Source: Paracoccus beibuensis (GTDB lineage Bacteria; Pseudomonadota; Alphaproteobacteria; Rhodobacterales; Rhodobacteraceae). From it: a stretch of 64,000 nt of DNA. The position numbers and the translations under genes were made by a program. The notes beneath the pieces were generated by a model. The model saw only the letters and a program-made list of their open reading frames with translations, was not told the DNA's origin and searched no databases. Of this stretch, positions 8,723-17,157 are shown piece by piece (within the stretch, counting starts at the first letter, position 1; every line of letters begins with the position of its first letter). Location: the NCBI RefSeq assembly GCF_026162625.1, contig NZ_JAOTBD010000001.1:1-64000 (forward strand), written 5' to 3'.

Positions 8723-9355
8723 ATGCGCTGGAACCTGCCGAACATCCTGACCTTGCTGCGTCTTCTGGCCGCCCCCGCGGTGCCGTTGATGTTTCTCTAT
8801 TTTCACCGGCCATGGGCTGACTGGGCTGCGCTGACGCTGTTCCTGCTGGCCGCGATCACCGACTGGTTCGACGGCTATCTGGCCCGCGCCTGGAAGCAGG
8901 AAAGCCGCTTCGGCGCCGCCATGGACCCCATCGCCGACAAGGCGATGGTCATCATCGCGCTGGTGGTCATCACCGGCTATTCCGGCATGAACCCCTGGCT
9001 GATCCTGCCGGTGACGGTGATCCTCTTCCGAGAGGTGTTCGTGTCCGGCCTGCGCGAATTCCTGGGCGACAAGTCCCGCACGCTGGCCGTCACCAACCTG
9101 GCCAAATGGAAGACCACGCTGCAGATGGTCGCCATCGCGACGCTGTTCCTTGGTACCGGGCTGGCCTTCAACGAAGCCGGCCGCCCCCCGCGCGTGGGCG
9201 AAGCCGGGCTGATCTGGTCGGGCAGCGCCGCCGCGCTTGCGACCTATGCGGGCGTCGCGCTGATCTGGGTCGCCGCCGGCTTGACCGCCTGGACGGGCTG
9301 GGATTATTTCGTCAAGGCACTGCCCTTCCTGAGGGAGCCTCGAAATGGCGCTTGA
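8723..9355 (+). CDS. pgsA: CDP-diacylglycerol--glycerol-3-phosphate 3-phosphatidyltransferase
   Basis: A 210-residue integral membrane enzyme that makes phosphatidylglycerol phosphate. The CDP-alcohol phosphotransferase signature D-G-x2-A-R-x8-G-x3-D-x3-D is complete, beginning DGYLAR and ending MDPIADK (about residues 52-75). Several hydrophobic helices surround it. The N-terminus MRWNLPNILTLLRL is typical of PgsA. Its 3' end overlaps the moaD start by eleven bases, so the two unrelated functions are translationally coupled. Confidence 0.93.
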   Translation: MRWNLPNILTLLRLLAAPAVPLMFLYFHRPWADWAALTLFLLAAITDWFDGYLARAWKQESRFGAAMDPIADKAMVIIALVVITGYSGMNPWLILPVTVILFREVFVSGLREFLGDKSRTLAVTNLAKWKTTLQMVAIATLFLGTGLAFNEAGRPPRVGEAGLIWSGSAAALATYAGVALIWVAAGLTAWTGWDYFVKALPFLREPRNGA

Positions 9356-9596
9356 GGTTCTCTATTTCGCCTGGCTGCGCGAACGCGTCGGCCACCCGCG
9401 CGAAACCGTCACCACCGACGCGGCCACCGTCCGCGACCTGGTGGCCCAGCTGGCCGCCAGCACGCCGGGCCACGCGGCGGCTTTCGACGATCTTGCCACC
9501 TTGCGCTGCGCGGTGGACCAGAAGCTGACCGACCTCGACGCGCCCTTGTCGGGCGCCCGAGAAGTGGCCTTCTTCCCGCCCATGACCGGCGGCTGA
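9345..9596 (+). CDS. moaD: Molybdopterin synthase small subunit
   Basis: An 83-residue ubiquitin-fold sulfur carrier. It ends in the diagnostic Gly-Gly (PMTGG), which is thiocarboxylated and inserts sulfur into precursor Z with MoaE. The early segment LYFAWLRERVG matches the family. It overlaps pgsA by eleven bases and is followed three bases later by moaE, giving the expected subunit pair. Confidence 0.93.
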   Translation: MALEVLYFAWLRERVGHPRETVTTDAATVRDLVAQLAASTPGHAAAFDDLATLRCAVDQKLTDLDAPLSGAREVAFFPPMTGG

Positions 9597-9599
9597 TCC

Positions 9600-10034
9600 A
9601 TGACCGCCCGCGTCCAGACCGCGCCCTTTGACCTGGCGGCCGAACTGCGGGACTTCGGAGCAGGCGCGGGCGCCGTGGTGACCTTCACCGGCCTCGTGCG
9701 CGACGACACCGGCCAGATGGCCGCGCTCGAGATCGAGCACTATCCCGAGATGACGGAGCGGGCGCTCTCGGACTTCGGTGCCGCGGCCGCGCAGCGCTTC
9801 GACCTGGCCGACTGGCGCATCGTCCACCGTCACGGCCGGATCGAGATCGGCGACCAGATCATGATGGTCGCCACCGCCGCCCGCCACCGCCGCGCCGCCT
9901 TCGACGCGGCCGGCTATCTCATGGACTGGCTGAAATCCCGCGCCCCCTTCTGGAAGCGCGAGATCGCCCGTGACGGCTCGGCGACCTGGGTGCAGGCCAA
10001 GGCAGGCGACGAGGACGCGCTGAGCCGGTGGTAA
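9600..10034 (+). CDS. moaE: Molybdopterin synthase catalytic subunit
   Basis: A 144-residue MoaE. Recognisable parts are GAVVTFTGLVRDD near the N-terminus, LEIEHYPEMTERAL, and the catalytic lysine region near PFWKREIARDG followed by TWVQAK. It forms the heterotetramer with MoaD that converts precursor Z to molybdopterin in the cytoplasm. It lies three bases after moaD in one operon. Confidence 0.93.
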   Translation: MTARVQTAPFDLAAELRDFGAGAGAVVTFTGLVRDDTGQMAALEIEHYPEMTERALSDFGAAAAQRFDLADWRIVHRHGRIEIGDQIMMVATAARHRRAAFDAAGYLMDWLKSRAPFWKREIARDGSATWVQAKAGDEDALSRW

Positions 10035-10074
10035 TCGTCTGCAGCGCCCGGACGCCCACGACCTATCGCGGCCC

Positions 10075-10581
10075 ATGATCCGGCCCGAACTTCGCGCCCT
10101 GCTGCGCGACCGGTCGGAACTGCTGATCTTCGGGGGGCTGACGCTTCTTGGGCTGTGGCTGACCTTCTTGGGCGGTTGGTTCTTCGCCCTGGTCGGCGCG
10201 GGCGTGGTGCTTGTGGGCGCCAGCCTGACCGTCGGCGCGCTGCGCCATGCGCCCTTCCGCAGGCCGGTCGCCGCCCCCGGCGTGGTCGAGTTGGTCGAGG
10301 GCGCCGTCCGCTATTACGGTGCGACCGAGCCGGGCGGAGAGGTCGCGCTGCGCGACCTGACCGAGATCCGGCTTCTGCGCCTGCGGGGGCGCGCATGCTG
10401 GCGGCTGCGCAGCCAGGACGGGCAGGCCCTGCTGATCCCGGTCGACGCCGCAGGCGCCGCCGTGCTGGCCGACGCGTTCGAGACGCTGCCGGGGCTGGAC
10501 CTTGGGATGCTGTCAAAGGCGCTGTCGCATGTCGCCGCGCAGCCCGAGGCGATGCGAACCGTTTGGCGCAGGCCCAGCTGA
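10075..10581 (+). CDS. Membrane protein of unknown function with two N-terminal helices
   Basis: A 168-residue protein. Two closely spaced hydrophobic segments (about 17-34 and 36-56) form a hairpin, followed by a cytoplasmic domain rich in Arg, Leu and Ala (YYGATEPGGEVALRDLTEIR). It follows moaE by 40 bases and precedes gshA. No named family is recognised. Reading frame and codon use look like genuine coding sequence. Confidence 0.7.
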   Translation: MIRPELRALLRDRSELLIFGGLTLLGLWLTFLGGWFFALVGAGVVLVGASLTVGALRHAPFRRPVAAPGVVELVEGAVRYYGATEPGGEVALRDLTEIRLLRLRGRACWRLRSQDGQALLIPVDAAGAAVLADAFETLPGLDLGMLSKALSHVAAQPEAMRTVWRRPS

Positions 10582-10650
10582 CGCGGCTTGACTTGGCCCG
10601 GCGCGCTTGCCACCTGTGACCGACCGGAAACCGAGAAAGGCCTCGACCCT

Positions 10651-12021
10651 ATGTCCATTCCACAGCAGGGCGGAGGCCCCATCGAACATCGCGACCAGCT
10701 GGCGGCCTATATCGCCAGCGGCGAAAAGCCGAAGGACCAGTGGCGGATCGGGACCGAGCACGAGAAGTTCGGCTATGACGACGCCCGCAAGCTGCCCTTG
10801 CCCTACGAGGGCCCGACCTCGATCACGGCCATGCTGGAGGGGCTGCGCGACCGCTTCAACTGGCAGCCGGTCCTGGAGGCCGACAAGCTGATCGGGCTGG
10901 AGCGCAACGGCGCCAACGTGAGCCTGGAGCCGGGTGGCCAGCTGGAACTGTCCGGCGCGCCCTTGGAGACGATCCACCAGACCTGCGACGAGGTGAACAG
11001 CCACCTGGCCGAGGTCGAGGCGGTCGCCAGGGACATTGGCGCGGGCTTCATCGGCCTGGGTGCCGCGCCGCTCTGGACGCAGGACCAGATGCCGATGATG
11101 CCCAAGGGGCGCTATCGGCTGATGACCGACTACATGGGACGCGTGGGCACGCTTGGCACGCAGATGATGTACCGGACCTGCACCGTGCAGGTGAATCTGG
11201 ATTTCGCGTCCGAGGCCGACATGGTCCAGAAGATGCGCGTGGCGCTGGCGCTGCAACCGGTGGCGACGGCGCTGTTCGCGAACTCGCCCTTCCTGGACGG
11301 CAAGCCGAACGGCATGAAGTCCTGGCGCGCGCATATCTGGCAGAACCTCGACGCCGCGCGAACCGGCATGCTGCCCTTCGTCTTCGAGGACGGTTTCGGC
11401 TACGAAGCCTGGGTAGACTATGTCCTGAACGTCCCGATGTATTTCGTCTATCGCGACGGCAAGTACATCGACGCTCTGGGCCAGAGCTTCAAGGACTTCC
11501 TGAACGGCCGCCTGCCCGCCCTTCCGGGCCAGGTGCCGACCCTGTCGGACTGGGCCGACCATATGACCACCGTCTTCCCCGAAGCGCGTGTGAAGAAATA
11601 CATAGAGATGCGCGGTGCCGATGGCGGGCCATGGCGCAGGCTGTGCGCGCTGCCGGCGCTGTGGGTCGGCCTGACCTATGACACCGAGGCGCTGGACGCG
11701 GCCTGGGACCTGGTCAAGGGCTGGGATGCCGAGACGCGCGAGGCGCTGCGCGTTGCGGCGGGCCGCGACGGCCTGCAGGCCGAAGCGGGCGGCATCCGCA
11801 TGCACGACTTGGCCCGAGAGGTCGTGGCGATTGCCGAAACCGGCCTGAAGAACCGCGCCATGCCCGGCAGCGGCGGCCTGGTCCCGGACGAGACGCACTT
11901 CCTGAACGCCCTGAAGGAAAGCGTCGACAGCGGCCGGATCCCCGCCGACGAGCTTCTGGCGAAGTACCACGGCGAATGGGCGGGCGACCTGACCCGGATC
12001 TACGACGAGTATTCCTACTGA
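10651..12021 (+). CDS. gshA: Glutamate--cysteine ligase (plant/alphaproteobacterial type)
   Basis: A 456-residue enzyme for the first step of glutathione synthesis. The start MSIPQQGGGPIEHRDQLAAY and the GTEHEKFGY motif (ATP/glutamate site, about residue 37) are typical of the GCS2-like family shared by plants and alphaproteobacteria, not E. coli GshA. Further conserved stretches are YMGRVGTLGTQMMYRTCT and ANSPFLDGKPNG. ATG 10651 is the chosen start, 69 bases after the preceding gene. Confidence 0.94.
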   Translation: MSIPQQGGGPIEHRDQLAAYIASGEKPKDQWRIGTEHEKFGYDDARKLPLPYEGPTSITAMLEGLRDRFNWQPVLEADKLIGLERNGANVSLEPGGQLELSGAPLETIHQTCDEVNSHLAEVEAVARDIGAGFIGLGAAPLWTQDQMPMMPKGRYRLMTDYMGRVGTLGTQMMYRTCTVQVNLDFASEADMVQKMRVALALQPVATALFANSPFLDGKPNGMKSWRAHIWQNLDAARTGMLPFVFEDGFGYEAWVDYVLNVPMYFVYRDGKYIDALGQSFKDFLNGRLPALPGQVPTLSDWADHMTTVFPEARVKKYIEMRGADGGPWRRLCALPALWVGLTYDTEALDAAWDLVKGWDAETREALRVAAGRDGLQAEAGGIRMHDLAREVVAIAETGLKNRAMPGSGGLVPDETHFLNALKESVDSGRIPADELLAKYHGEWAGDLTRIYDEYSY

Positions 12022-12148
12022 GATACCGCTGCCGGCGGCCCTGGCGAAGAAGACCGCACGGGAAGGTGAGGTGGCGGCGTGCGCTGCCGGCTTGATCTGC
12101 CGCGCGTGGAATGGCACGCCGTCGAAAAACAGCACGATGGGGCGGAAG

Positions 12149-12511
12149 ATGCGTGGTGATGCGATGCGGTGGATCGGATGGCTGGTGGCGCTGGTCTTCG
12201 GAGCCGGGGTGCTGGCGCTGCTGGGCCTGGTCGTGGCCCTGGTGCGGTCCGCCGAGGGCGTGCCGCCGATGCCGATCTACATGGGGATCCTGGGCTGCGT
12301 CGCGTTGATCCTGCTGGCGGGGGCCTGCCTCGCGCTGATCTCGATCGCGGTGTCGGTACGGCGGGGGGTGGACCTGCTGCAGCGTGGGGCTGCGCCTGCG
12401 GCCGAGGCGGTCGCCAAGCCGCAGGGTCCGTTCAGCCCCGCCGCACTGGCCGAGGTGCCGGCAGCGCCCCGCGCGGCCCGCGCCGGCAAGGTGCTGGTGG
12501 CCGAACGGTAG
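12149..12511 (+). CDS. Small two-helix membrane protein, function unknown
   Basis: A 120-residue ORF with two hydrophobic segments (about residues 8-28 and 40-62), then an Ala/Pro-rich tail ending KVLVAER. ATG 12149 follows a GGGGCGGAAG-like ribosome site; ATG 12137 and an upstream ATG at 12071 are alternatives. It converges on plsY with only three bases between the stops. No family is recognised. Confidence 0.55.
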   Translation: MRGDAMRWIGWLVALVFGAGVLALLGLVVALVRSAEGVPPMPIYMGILGCVALILLAGACLALISIAVSVRRGVDLLQRGAAPAAEAVAKPQGPFSPAALAEVPAAPRAARAGKVLVAER

Positions 12512-12514
12512 GAC

Positions 12515-13096
12515 CTATTTCCGGCCGATGCGAGGCTCCGTCCCGTTCAGCAGGCGGCTGATGTTGCCGTGGTGGCGGATGAAGATCAGCACCGCCATGA
12601 AGGCGGCCACCCACGCGATGTCCATGCGCCCCAGACCCCAGGCAAAGACCGGGGCCAGCGCCGCCGCCAGAAGGGCGCTGAGGCTGCTGATGCGGCTGAC
12701 GGCGGCCGTCAGGGCCCAGGTCGCGCAGGCGATCAGGCCGAGCGGCCAGTGCAGCGCGATCAGCGTGCCAAGGAAGGTCGCGACCCCCTTGCCGCCCTTG
12801 AAGCCCAGCCAGACGGGGAAGCAGTGGCCCAGGAAGGCGGCGCCGCCCGCCAGGATCGCTGCGGTCTCTCCGCCGAAGTGGCGGGCCAGCAGGACCGCGA
12901 TGGCGCCCTTGCCGCTGTCCAGCAGCAGCGTGGCCAGCGCGGCCGGCTTGTTGCCCGTGCGCAGCACGTTGGTCGCCCCGATATTGCCCGATCCGATCCG
13001 GCGCAGGTCGCCCAGGCCAAGCGCGCGGGTGATCACGATGCCGAAGGGCACCGCCCCCAGCAGATAGCCGAAGACGGCCCAGAGGATCAGGCTCAT
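12515..13096 (-). CDS. plsY: Acyl-phosphate glycerol-3-phosphate acyltransferase
   Basis: A 193-residue five-helix membrane enzyme that acylates glycerol-3-phosphate from acyl phosphate. The three PlsY active-site motifs are present: GSGNIGATNVLRT (about 37-49), GFKGGKGVATFLG (about 98-110) and FIRHHGNISRLLNGTE near the C-terminus. The ATG overlaps the stop of the upstream dihydroorotase-like gene by four bases (ATGA), so it is the last gene of the pyrB operon. Coupling of a phospholipid gene to pyrimidine genes is recurrent in this family. Confidence 0.95.
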   Translation of the reverse strand: MSLILWAVFGYLLGAVPFGIVITRALGLGDLRRIGSGNIGATNVLRTGNKPAALATLLLDSGKGAIAVLLARHFGGETAAILAGGAAFLGHCFPVWLGFKGGKGVATFLGTLIALHWPLGLIACATWALTAAVSRISSLSALLAAALAPVFAWGLGRMDIAWVAAFMAVLIFIRHHGNISRLLNGTEPRIGRK

Positions 13097-14373
13097 GCGT
13101 GGTCTCCGAAGACGGGCCGGCCTGCAACCCAGGTGCCTAGGATGCGGCCCTGCATCCGCGCGCCGTCGAAGGGCGTGTTCTTCGACTTCGACAAAAGGGT
13201 GAAGCGGTCCAGAACGAAGGGCGCGTCCGGATCGAACAGCACCAGGTCGCCGGGCGCCCCGTCGGCCAGGCGACCCGACGGCAGGCGCAGGCGGCGCGCC
13301 GGGTTCAGCGACAGCGCCCGCCACAGTTGCGGCAGGCTGAGCCCACCCTGGTGGTAAAGCCGCAGTGCCGCCGGCAGCAGCGTCTGCAAGCCGACGGCGC
13401 CGGGGGCGGCGGCCTCGAAGGGCAGGCGCTTCGATTCCTCGTCCTGCGGCGTATGGAAGCTGGCGATGCTGTCGATCAGCCCGTCGGCCACTGCCTGCAC
13501 CATCGCCTGGCGGTCCTCCTCGGACCGCAGGGGCGGGGTGAAGCGGAAGAAGGTTCGGTAATCGCCGACATCGAATTCGTTCAGCGTCAGGTGGTGGATC
13601 GAGATCCCGGCCGTCACGTCCAGCCCCACGTCGCGGGCACGCGCCAGCGCGGGCAGGGCGGCGGCCGTGGTGATCTGGTCGGCGTGCCAGCGGCAACGGG
13701 TCATGGCGACCAGCGACAGGTCGCGGTCCAGCCCCATCACCTCGGCCATGGGCGAGACCGAGGGGATGCCATAGAGCGAGGCAAACTTCCCGCTGGTCGC
13801 CGCCGCGCCCTGCGACAGGCCCTGATCCTGCGGATGGCCAATGATCAGCGCGTCGAGGCCGCGGGCATAGGTCATGCAGCGCGACAGAAGCTTGGTGTCA
13901 CGCACGACGCGTACGCCGTCGGTAAAGGCCACCGCGCCCAGATCGTTCAGGAAGCCGATCTCGACCATCTCGCGCCCTTCGCGCGACTTGGTCAGCGCCG
14001 CCATGTGGCGGATGTTCACCGGCGCATCGGCGGCGCGGCGGGTGACGAACTCCAGCGCCTCGGGCGTGTCGATGGGGGGCATCGTGTCGGGACGGGCAAC
14101 CATGGTCGTGACGCCGCCGGCCGCCGCTGCGCGGCCGGCGCTGCGGAAGCTTTCCTTGTGGCGTTCCCCCGGTTCGCCGATCTTGACGCCCCAGTCGATC
14201 AGACCCGGCGCCAGCGCCCGGCCGTTGCAGTCGATGACCCTCGCGCCTTCGTGGACGGGTTCGTCCGGCGCGGCACGGCCGGAGATGCGGCCGTCGATGA
14301 CGCGCAGGCTACCCGGTTCGTCGGTCAGCGTTTCGGGATCGATCAGGCGCGCGTTGCGGAAGACGATGTCCAT
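13093..14373 (-). CDS. Dihydroorotase-like protein lacking metal ligands (PyrC'/PyrX type)
   Basis: A 426-residue amidohydrolase-fold protein downstream of pyrB. The usual zinc-binding D-x-H-x-H is replaced by IDWGVKIGEPGERHKES (about residues 60-76). The DHAPH-type Asp motif is replaced by SFHTPQDEESK. HPQDQ and SIHHLTLNE keep isolated His residues. In Pseudomonas such inactive PyrC' subunits are needed to assemble aspartate carbamoyltransferase, and the context supports the same role here. It is often annotated plainly as pyrC. ATG 14373 starts two bases after the pyrB stop; a GTG at 14379 is an alternative. A catalytic dihydroorotase must then lie elsewhere. Confidence 0.85.
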   Translation of the reverse strand: MDIVFRNARLIDPETLTDEPGSLRVIDGRISGRAAPDEPVHEGARVIDCNGRALAPGLIDWGVKIGEPGERHKESFRSAGRAAAAGGVTTMVARPDTMPPIDTPEALEFVTRRAADAPVNIRHMAALTKSREGREMVEIGFLNDLGAVAFTDGVRVVRDTKLLSRCMTYARGLDALIIGHPQDQGLSQGAAATSGKFASLYGIPSVSPMAEVMGLDRDLSLVAMTRCRWHADQITTAAALPALARARDVGLDVTAGISIHHLTLNEFDVGDYRTFFRFTPPLRSEEDRQAMVQAVADGLIDSIASFHTPQDEESKRLPFEAAAPGAVGLQTLLPAALRLYHQGGLSLPQLWRALSLNPARRLRLPSGRLADGAPGDLVLFDPDAPFVLDRFTLLSKSKNTPFDGARMQGRILGTWVAGRPVFGDHA

Positions 14374-14375
14374 GA

Positions 14376-15335
14376 TCACACCTCGCCCAGTGCGGCGCGG
14401 CCGCGTTCGGCGCGCAGGTTGCGGGCCAGCAGGTCAAGGGCCGCCATGCGGACGGCGACCCCCATTTCGACCTGATCCTGGATGACGCTGCGGTTGATGT
14501 CGTCGGCGATGGTGCCGTCGATCTCGACCCCGCGGTTCATCGGGCCGGGATGCATGACGATGGCATCGGGCGCGGCAAGCGCCAGCTTTTCGGCATCCAG
14601 CCCCCAGCGGTGGAAATATTCGCGCTCGGACGGGATGAAGCCGCCGTCCATGCGTTCCTTCTGCAGCCGCAGCATCATGACGACATCCGCGCCCTTCAGC
14701 CCCTCGCGCATGTCTTCATAGAGCTCGACCCCCATCTCGGCCACGCCGGACGGCATCAGGGTGGACGGCCCGATCAGGCGGATCCGGTTTTCCATCTTGC
14801 CCAGCAGGATCAGGTTCGACCGCGCGACCCGGCTGTGGGCGATGTCGCCGCAGATCGCGATGGTCAGGCGGTGCAGCCGTCCCTTGGCGCGGCGGATCGT
14901 CAGCGCGTCCAGCAGCGCCTGCGTCGGATGTTCGTGCCGCCCGTCGCCCGCGTTGATGACGGCGCAGTTCACCTTTTCCGCCAGCAGGTTCACGGCACCT
15001 GAATGGGGGTGACGCACGACCAGAAGGTCGGGCTGCATCGCGTTCAGCGTCAGCGCCGTGTCGATCAGGGTTTCGCCCTTCTTCACGCTGGACTGGCTGA
15101 CCGCCATGTTCATCACGTCCGCCCCAAGCCGCTTGCCCGCCAGTTCGAAACTGGCCTGTGTGCGGGTCGAGTTCTCGAAGAACATGTTGATCTGGGTCAG
15201 CCCTTCCAGTGCGTCGGAATGCTTGACGGTGCGGCGGTTGAGGGAAACGTAATCCTCGGCCAGGTCCAGCAGCGACACGATCTCGTCTGGCTTCAGATGG
15301 TCGATGCCCAGAAGGTGGCGGGCGCGAAAGCTCAT
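14376..15335 (-). CDS. pyrB: Aspartate carbamoyltransferase catalytic subunit
   Basis: A 319-residue PyrB catalysing carbamoyl phosphate plus aspartate to carbamoyl aspartate. The phosphate-binding loop [13 protein letters not shown] is at about residues 53-65, [12 protein letters not shown] near 137, and [12 protein letters not shown] near 275. There is no pyrI regulatory gene nearby; the following gene is a PyrC'-type partner. It heads a leftward operon with that gene and plsY, divergent from the MATE transporter. Confidence 0.96.
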   Translation of the reverse strand: MSFRARHLLGIDHLKPDEIVSLLDLAEDYVSLNRRTVKHSDALEGLTQINMFFENSTRTQASFELAGKRLGADVMNMAVSQSSVKKGETLIDTALTLNAMQPDLLVVRHPHSGAVNLLAEKVNCAVINAGDGRHEHPTQALLDALTIRRAKGRLHRLTIAICGDIAHSRVARSNLILLGKMENRIRLIGPSTLMPSGVAEMGVELYEDMREGLKGADVVMMLRLQKERMDGGFIPSEREYFHRWGLDAEKLALAAPDAIVMHPGPMNRGVEIDGTIADDINRSVIQDQVEMGVAVRMAALDLLARNLRAERGRAALGEV

Positions 15336-15481
15336 GTGCGGCCTCTTGGTCGGGGTCGAGCCGTTCTATCGCAGATGGGCGGGGTTGCGGCAAGCGGGGT
15401 GCGACCCGGGGCGACGGCAGCTTTCTGCAGGCCGTGCAACTGTCTCTTGCCGGGTTCGGCGGGCGCGGATATGGCGAAGAA

Positions 15482-16855
15482 ATGAGCAGCCGGTATCGTC
15501 CCCATATCCTTGCGACGCTGTCCCTGGGACTGCCGCTGATCGGCAGCCACCTGGCGCGCATGGCCATCGGCGTGGGCGACACGGTCATGATCGGCTGGTA
15601 CGGGGTCGAGCCGCTGGCGGCGCTGGTCATCGCGACCTCGTTCTTCCACATCCTGTTCTTCCTGGGCATGGGCTTCGGCACTGGCGTGATGGGGCTGATC
15701 GCCAGCCACATCGCCAGCGGGAACGAGACCGAGGTCCGGCGTGGCGCGCGCATGGCGCTGTGGCTTTCGGCGGGCTTCGCGCTGGTCGTCATGCCGCTGA
15801 TGTGGTGGTCCGAGCCGATCCTGCTGGGCTTGGGCCAGACGCCGCTCGTCTCTGCGCTGGCGCAGGATTACCTGCGCATCGCCGGCTGGGGCCTGGGGGT
15901 CGTGCTGGGACAGCTGACGCTGGCATCCTACCTGGCGGCGCTGGAGCGGACGCAGATCGTCATGTGGGTGACGCTGGCCGGGCTGCCCCTGAACCTGTTC
16001 CTGAACTGGGTGCTGATCTTCGGCAACCTCGGCGCGCCGGAACTGGGCGTGCGCGGTGCCGCCATCGCCAGTGTCACGGTGCAGGTGGTCCAGCTGGTGC
16101 TGCTGGTCGCCTATGCGGCCTGGCTGCCGATGGCGCGGCAGTACAACCTGTTCCAGCGCTTCTGGCGACCTGACTGGCAGGCGATGGCGCAGGTCGCCCG
16201 CGTAGGCTGGCCCATCGGCCTGACCATGGTGGCCGAGGGCGGGCTGTTCGTGGCGTCCAACGTCATGATGGGCTGGATCGGGACGCCGCAGCTGGCGGCG
16301 CACGGGATCGCGCTGCAGATCACCTCGATCACCTTCATGGCGCATCTGGGGCTGTCGAACGCGGCCACCGTGCGGGTGGGGCAGGCCAAGGGCCGCGGCG
16401 ACCGCCCTTGGATGCGCGACGCGGCCGTGACCGTCATGTGGATGTCGCTGGTCTTCGCCGGGATCGCCATCGCTCTCTATCTGCTGTTCGCCGAGGGGCT
16501 GGTGCGGCTCTACCTCGACCCCGCGGACCCGCAGGCGCCGCAGATCGTGGCCATCGGGGCCAGCCTGCTGATGTTCGCGGCGCTGTTCCAGCTGACCGAT
16601 GCGTTCCAGGTCATCGCCCTGGGCTTCCTGCGCGGGGTGCATGATACGCAGGTCCCGATGTGGATCGCGGGCTTCAGCTATTGGGTGGTCGGCATGCCGG
16701 TGGCCTGGGCGCTGGCCTTCCCCTTGGGCTTCGGGCCGGCGGGGCTGTGGCTGGGCCTGTGCGTCGGGCTGACGTTGGCGGCGATCCTGCTGATGCGCCG
16801 CTTCTGGCGGGGGCATGCGCGCGGGGACTGGACCCGCGCCGTCGCGGCGGTCTAA
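15482..16855 (+). CDS. MATE-family multidrug efflux transporter
   Basis: A 457-residue membrane protein with about twelve helices in two similar halves, as in the NorM branch of MATE proteins. Typical segments are MAIGVGDTVMIGWYGVEPLA near the N-terminus and VGWPIGLTMVAEGGLF at the start of the second half. It would export cationic compounds by Na+ or H+ antiport; substrates are unknown. ATG 15482 was chosen because the upstream part of the frame lies in the divergent promoter gap to pyrB. Confidence 0.9.
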   Translation: MSSRYRPHILATLSLGLPLIGSHLARMAIGVGDTVMIGWYGVEPLAALVIATSFFHILFFLGMGFGTGVMGLIASHIASGNETEVRRGARMALWLSAGFALVVMPLMWWSEPILLGLGQTPLVSALAQDYLRIAGWGLGVVLGQLTLASYLAALERTQIVMWVTLAGLPLNLFLNWVLIFGNLGAPELGVRGAAIASVTVQVVQLVLLVAYAAWLPMARQYNLFQRFWRPDWQAMAQVARVGWPIGLTMVAEGGLFVASNVMMGWIGTPQLAAHGIALQITSITFMAHLGLSNAATVRVGQAKGRGDRPWMRDAAVTVMWMSLVFAGIAIALYLLFAEGLVRLYLDPADPQAPQIVAIGASLLMFAALFQLTDAFQVIALGFLRGVHDTQVPMWIAGFSYWVVGMPVAWALAFPLGFGPAGLWLGLCVGLTLAAILLMRRFWRGHARGDWTRAVAAV

Positions 16856-16878
16856 CCTGCGCCCGGAAGGAGAGCCCG

Positions 16879-17115
16879 ATGCGCCCAGTTTTCGTCCAGT
16901 TCCGCTGCGAGCCCGGCAAGACCTATCAGGTTGCCGAGGCGATCTATGACCGCGAAGTGGTCAGCGAGCTTTACTCGACCTCGGGCGACTATGACCTGAT
17001 CGCCAAGGTCTATATCCCCGAGGACGAGGATGTGGGCCGTTTCCTGTCGGACCGGCTGTTCGACATCCCCCATATCAGCCGGACCCTGACCACGATGACC
17101 TTCCGCGCCTTCTGA
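16879..17115 (+). CDS. Stand-alone AsnC/Lrp ligand-binding (RAM) domain protein
   Basis: A 78-residue protein consisting only of the RAM/AsnC_trans_reg effector fold (VFVQFRCEPGKTYQVAEAIY, ELYSTSGDYDLIAKVYI, ISRTLTTMTFRAF). No helix-turn-helix precedes it. Such stand-alone domains bind amino acids and can mix with full Lrp proteins. An AAGGAGA ribosome site precedes ATG 16879. It lies between the MATE transporter and a HisC-like aminotransferase and may be co-transcribed with both. Confidence 0.85.
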   Translation: MRPVFVQFRCEPGKTYQVAEAIYDREVVSELYSTSGDYDLIAKVYIPEDEDVGRFLSDRLFDIPHISRTLTTMTFRAF

Positions 17116-17157
17116 GCGCGCTTGCAGGGCGGGCGCTGTCGGGGCAGATTGCGCGCC

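Noticed and set aside
12515..13696. A 393-codon open frame extending plsY upstream
   Set aside because: The part upstream of 13096 is an overlapping frame inside the pyrC'-type gene; PlsY homology begins exactly at the ATG overlapping that gene's stop.
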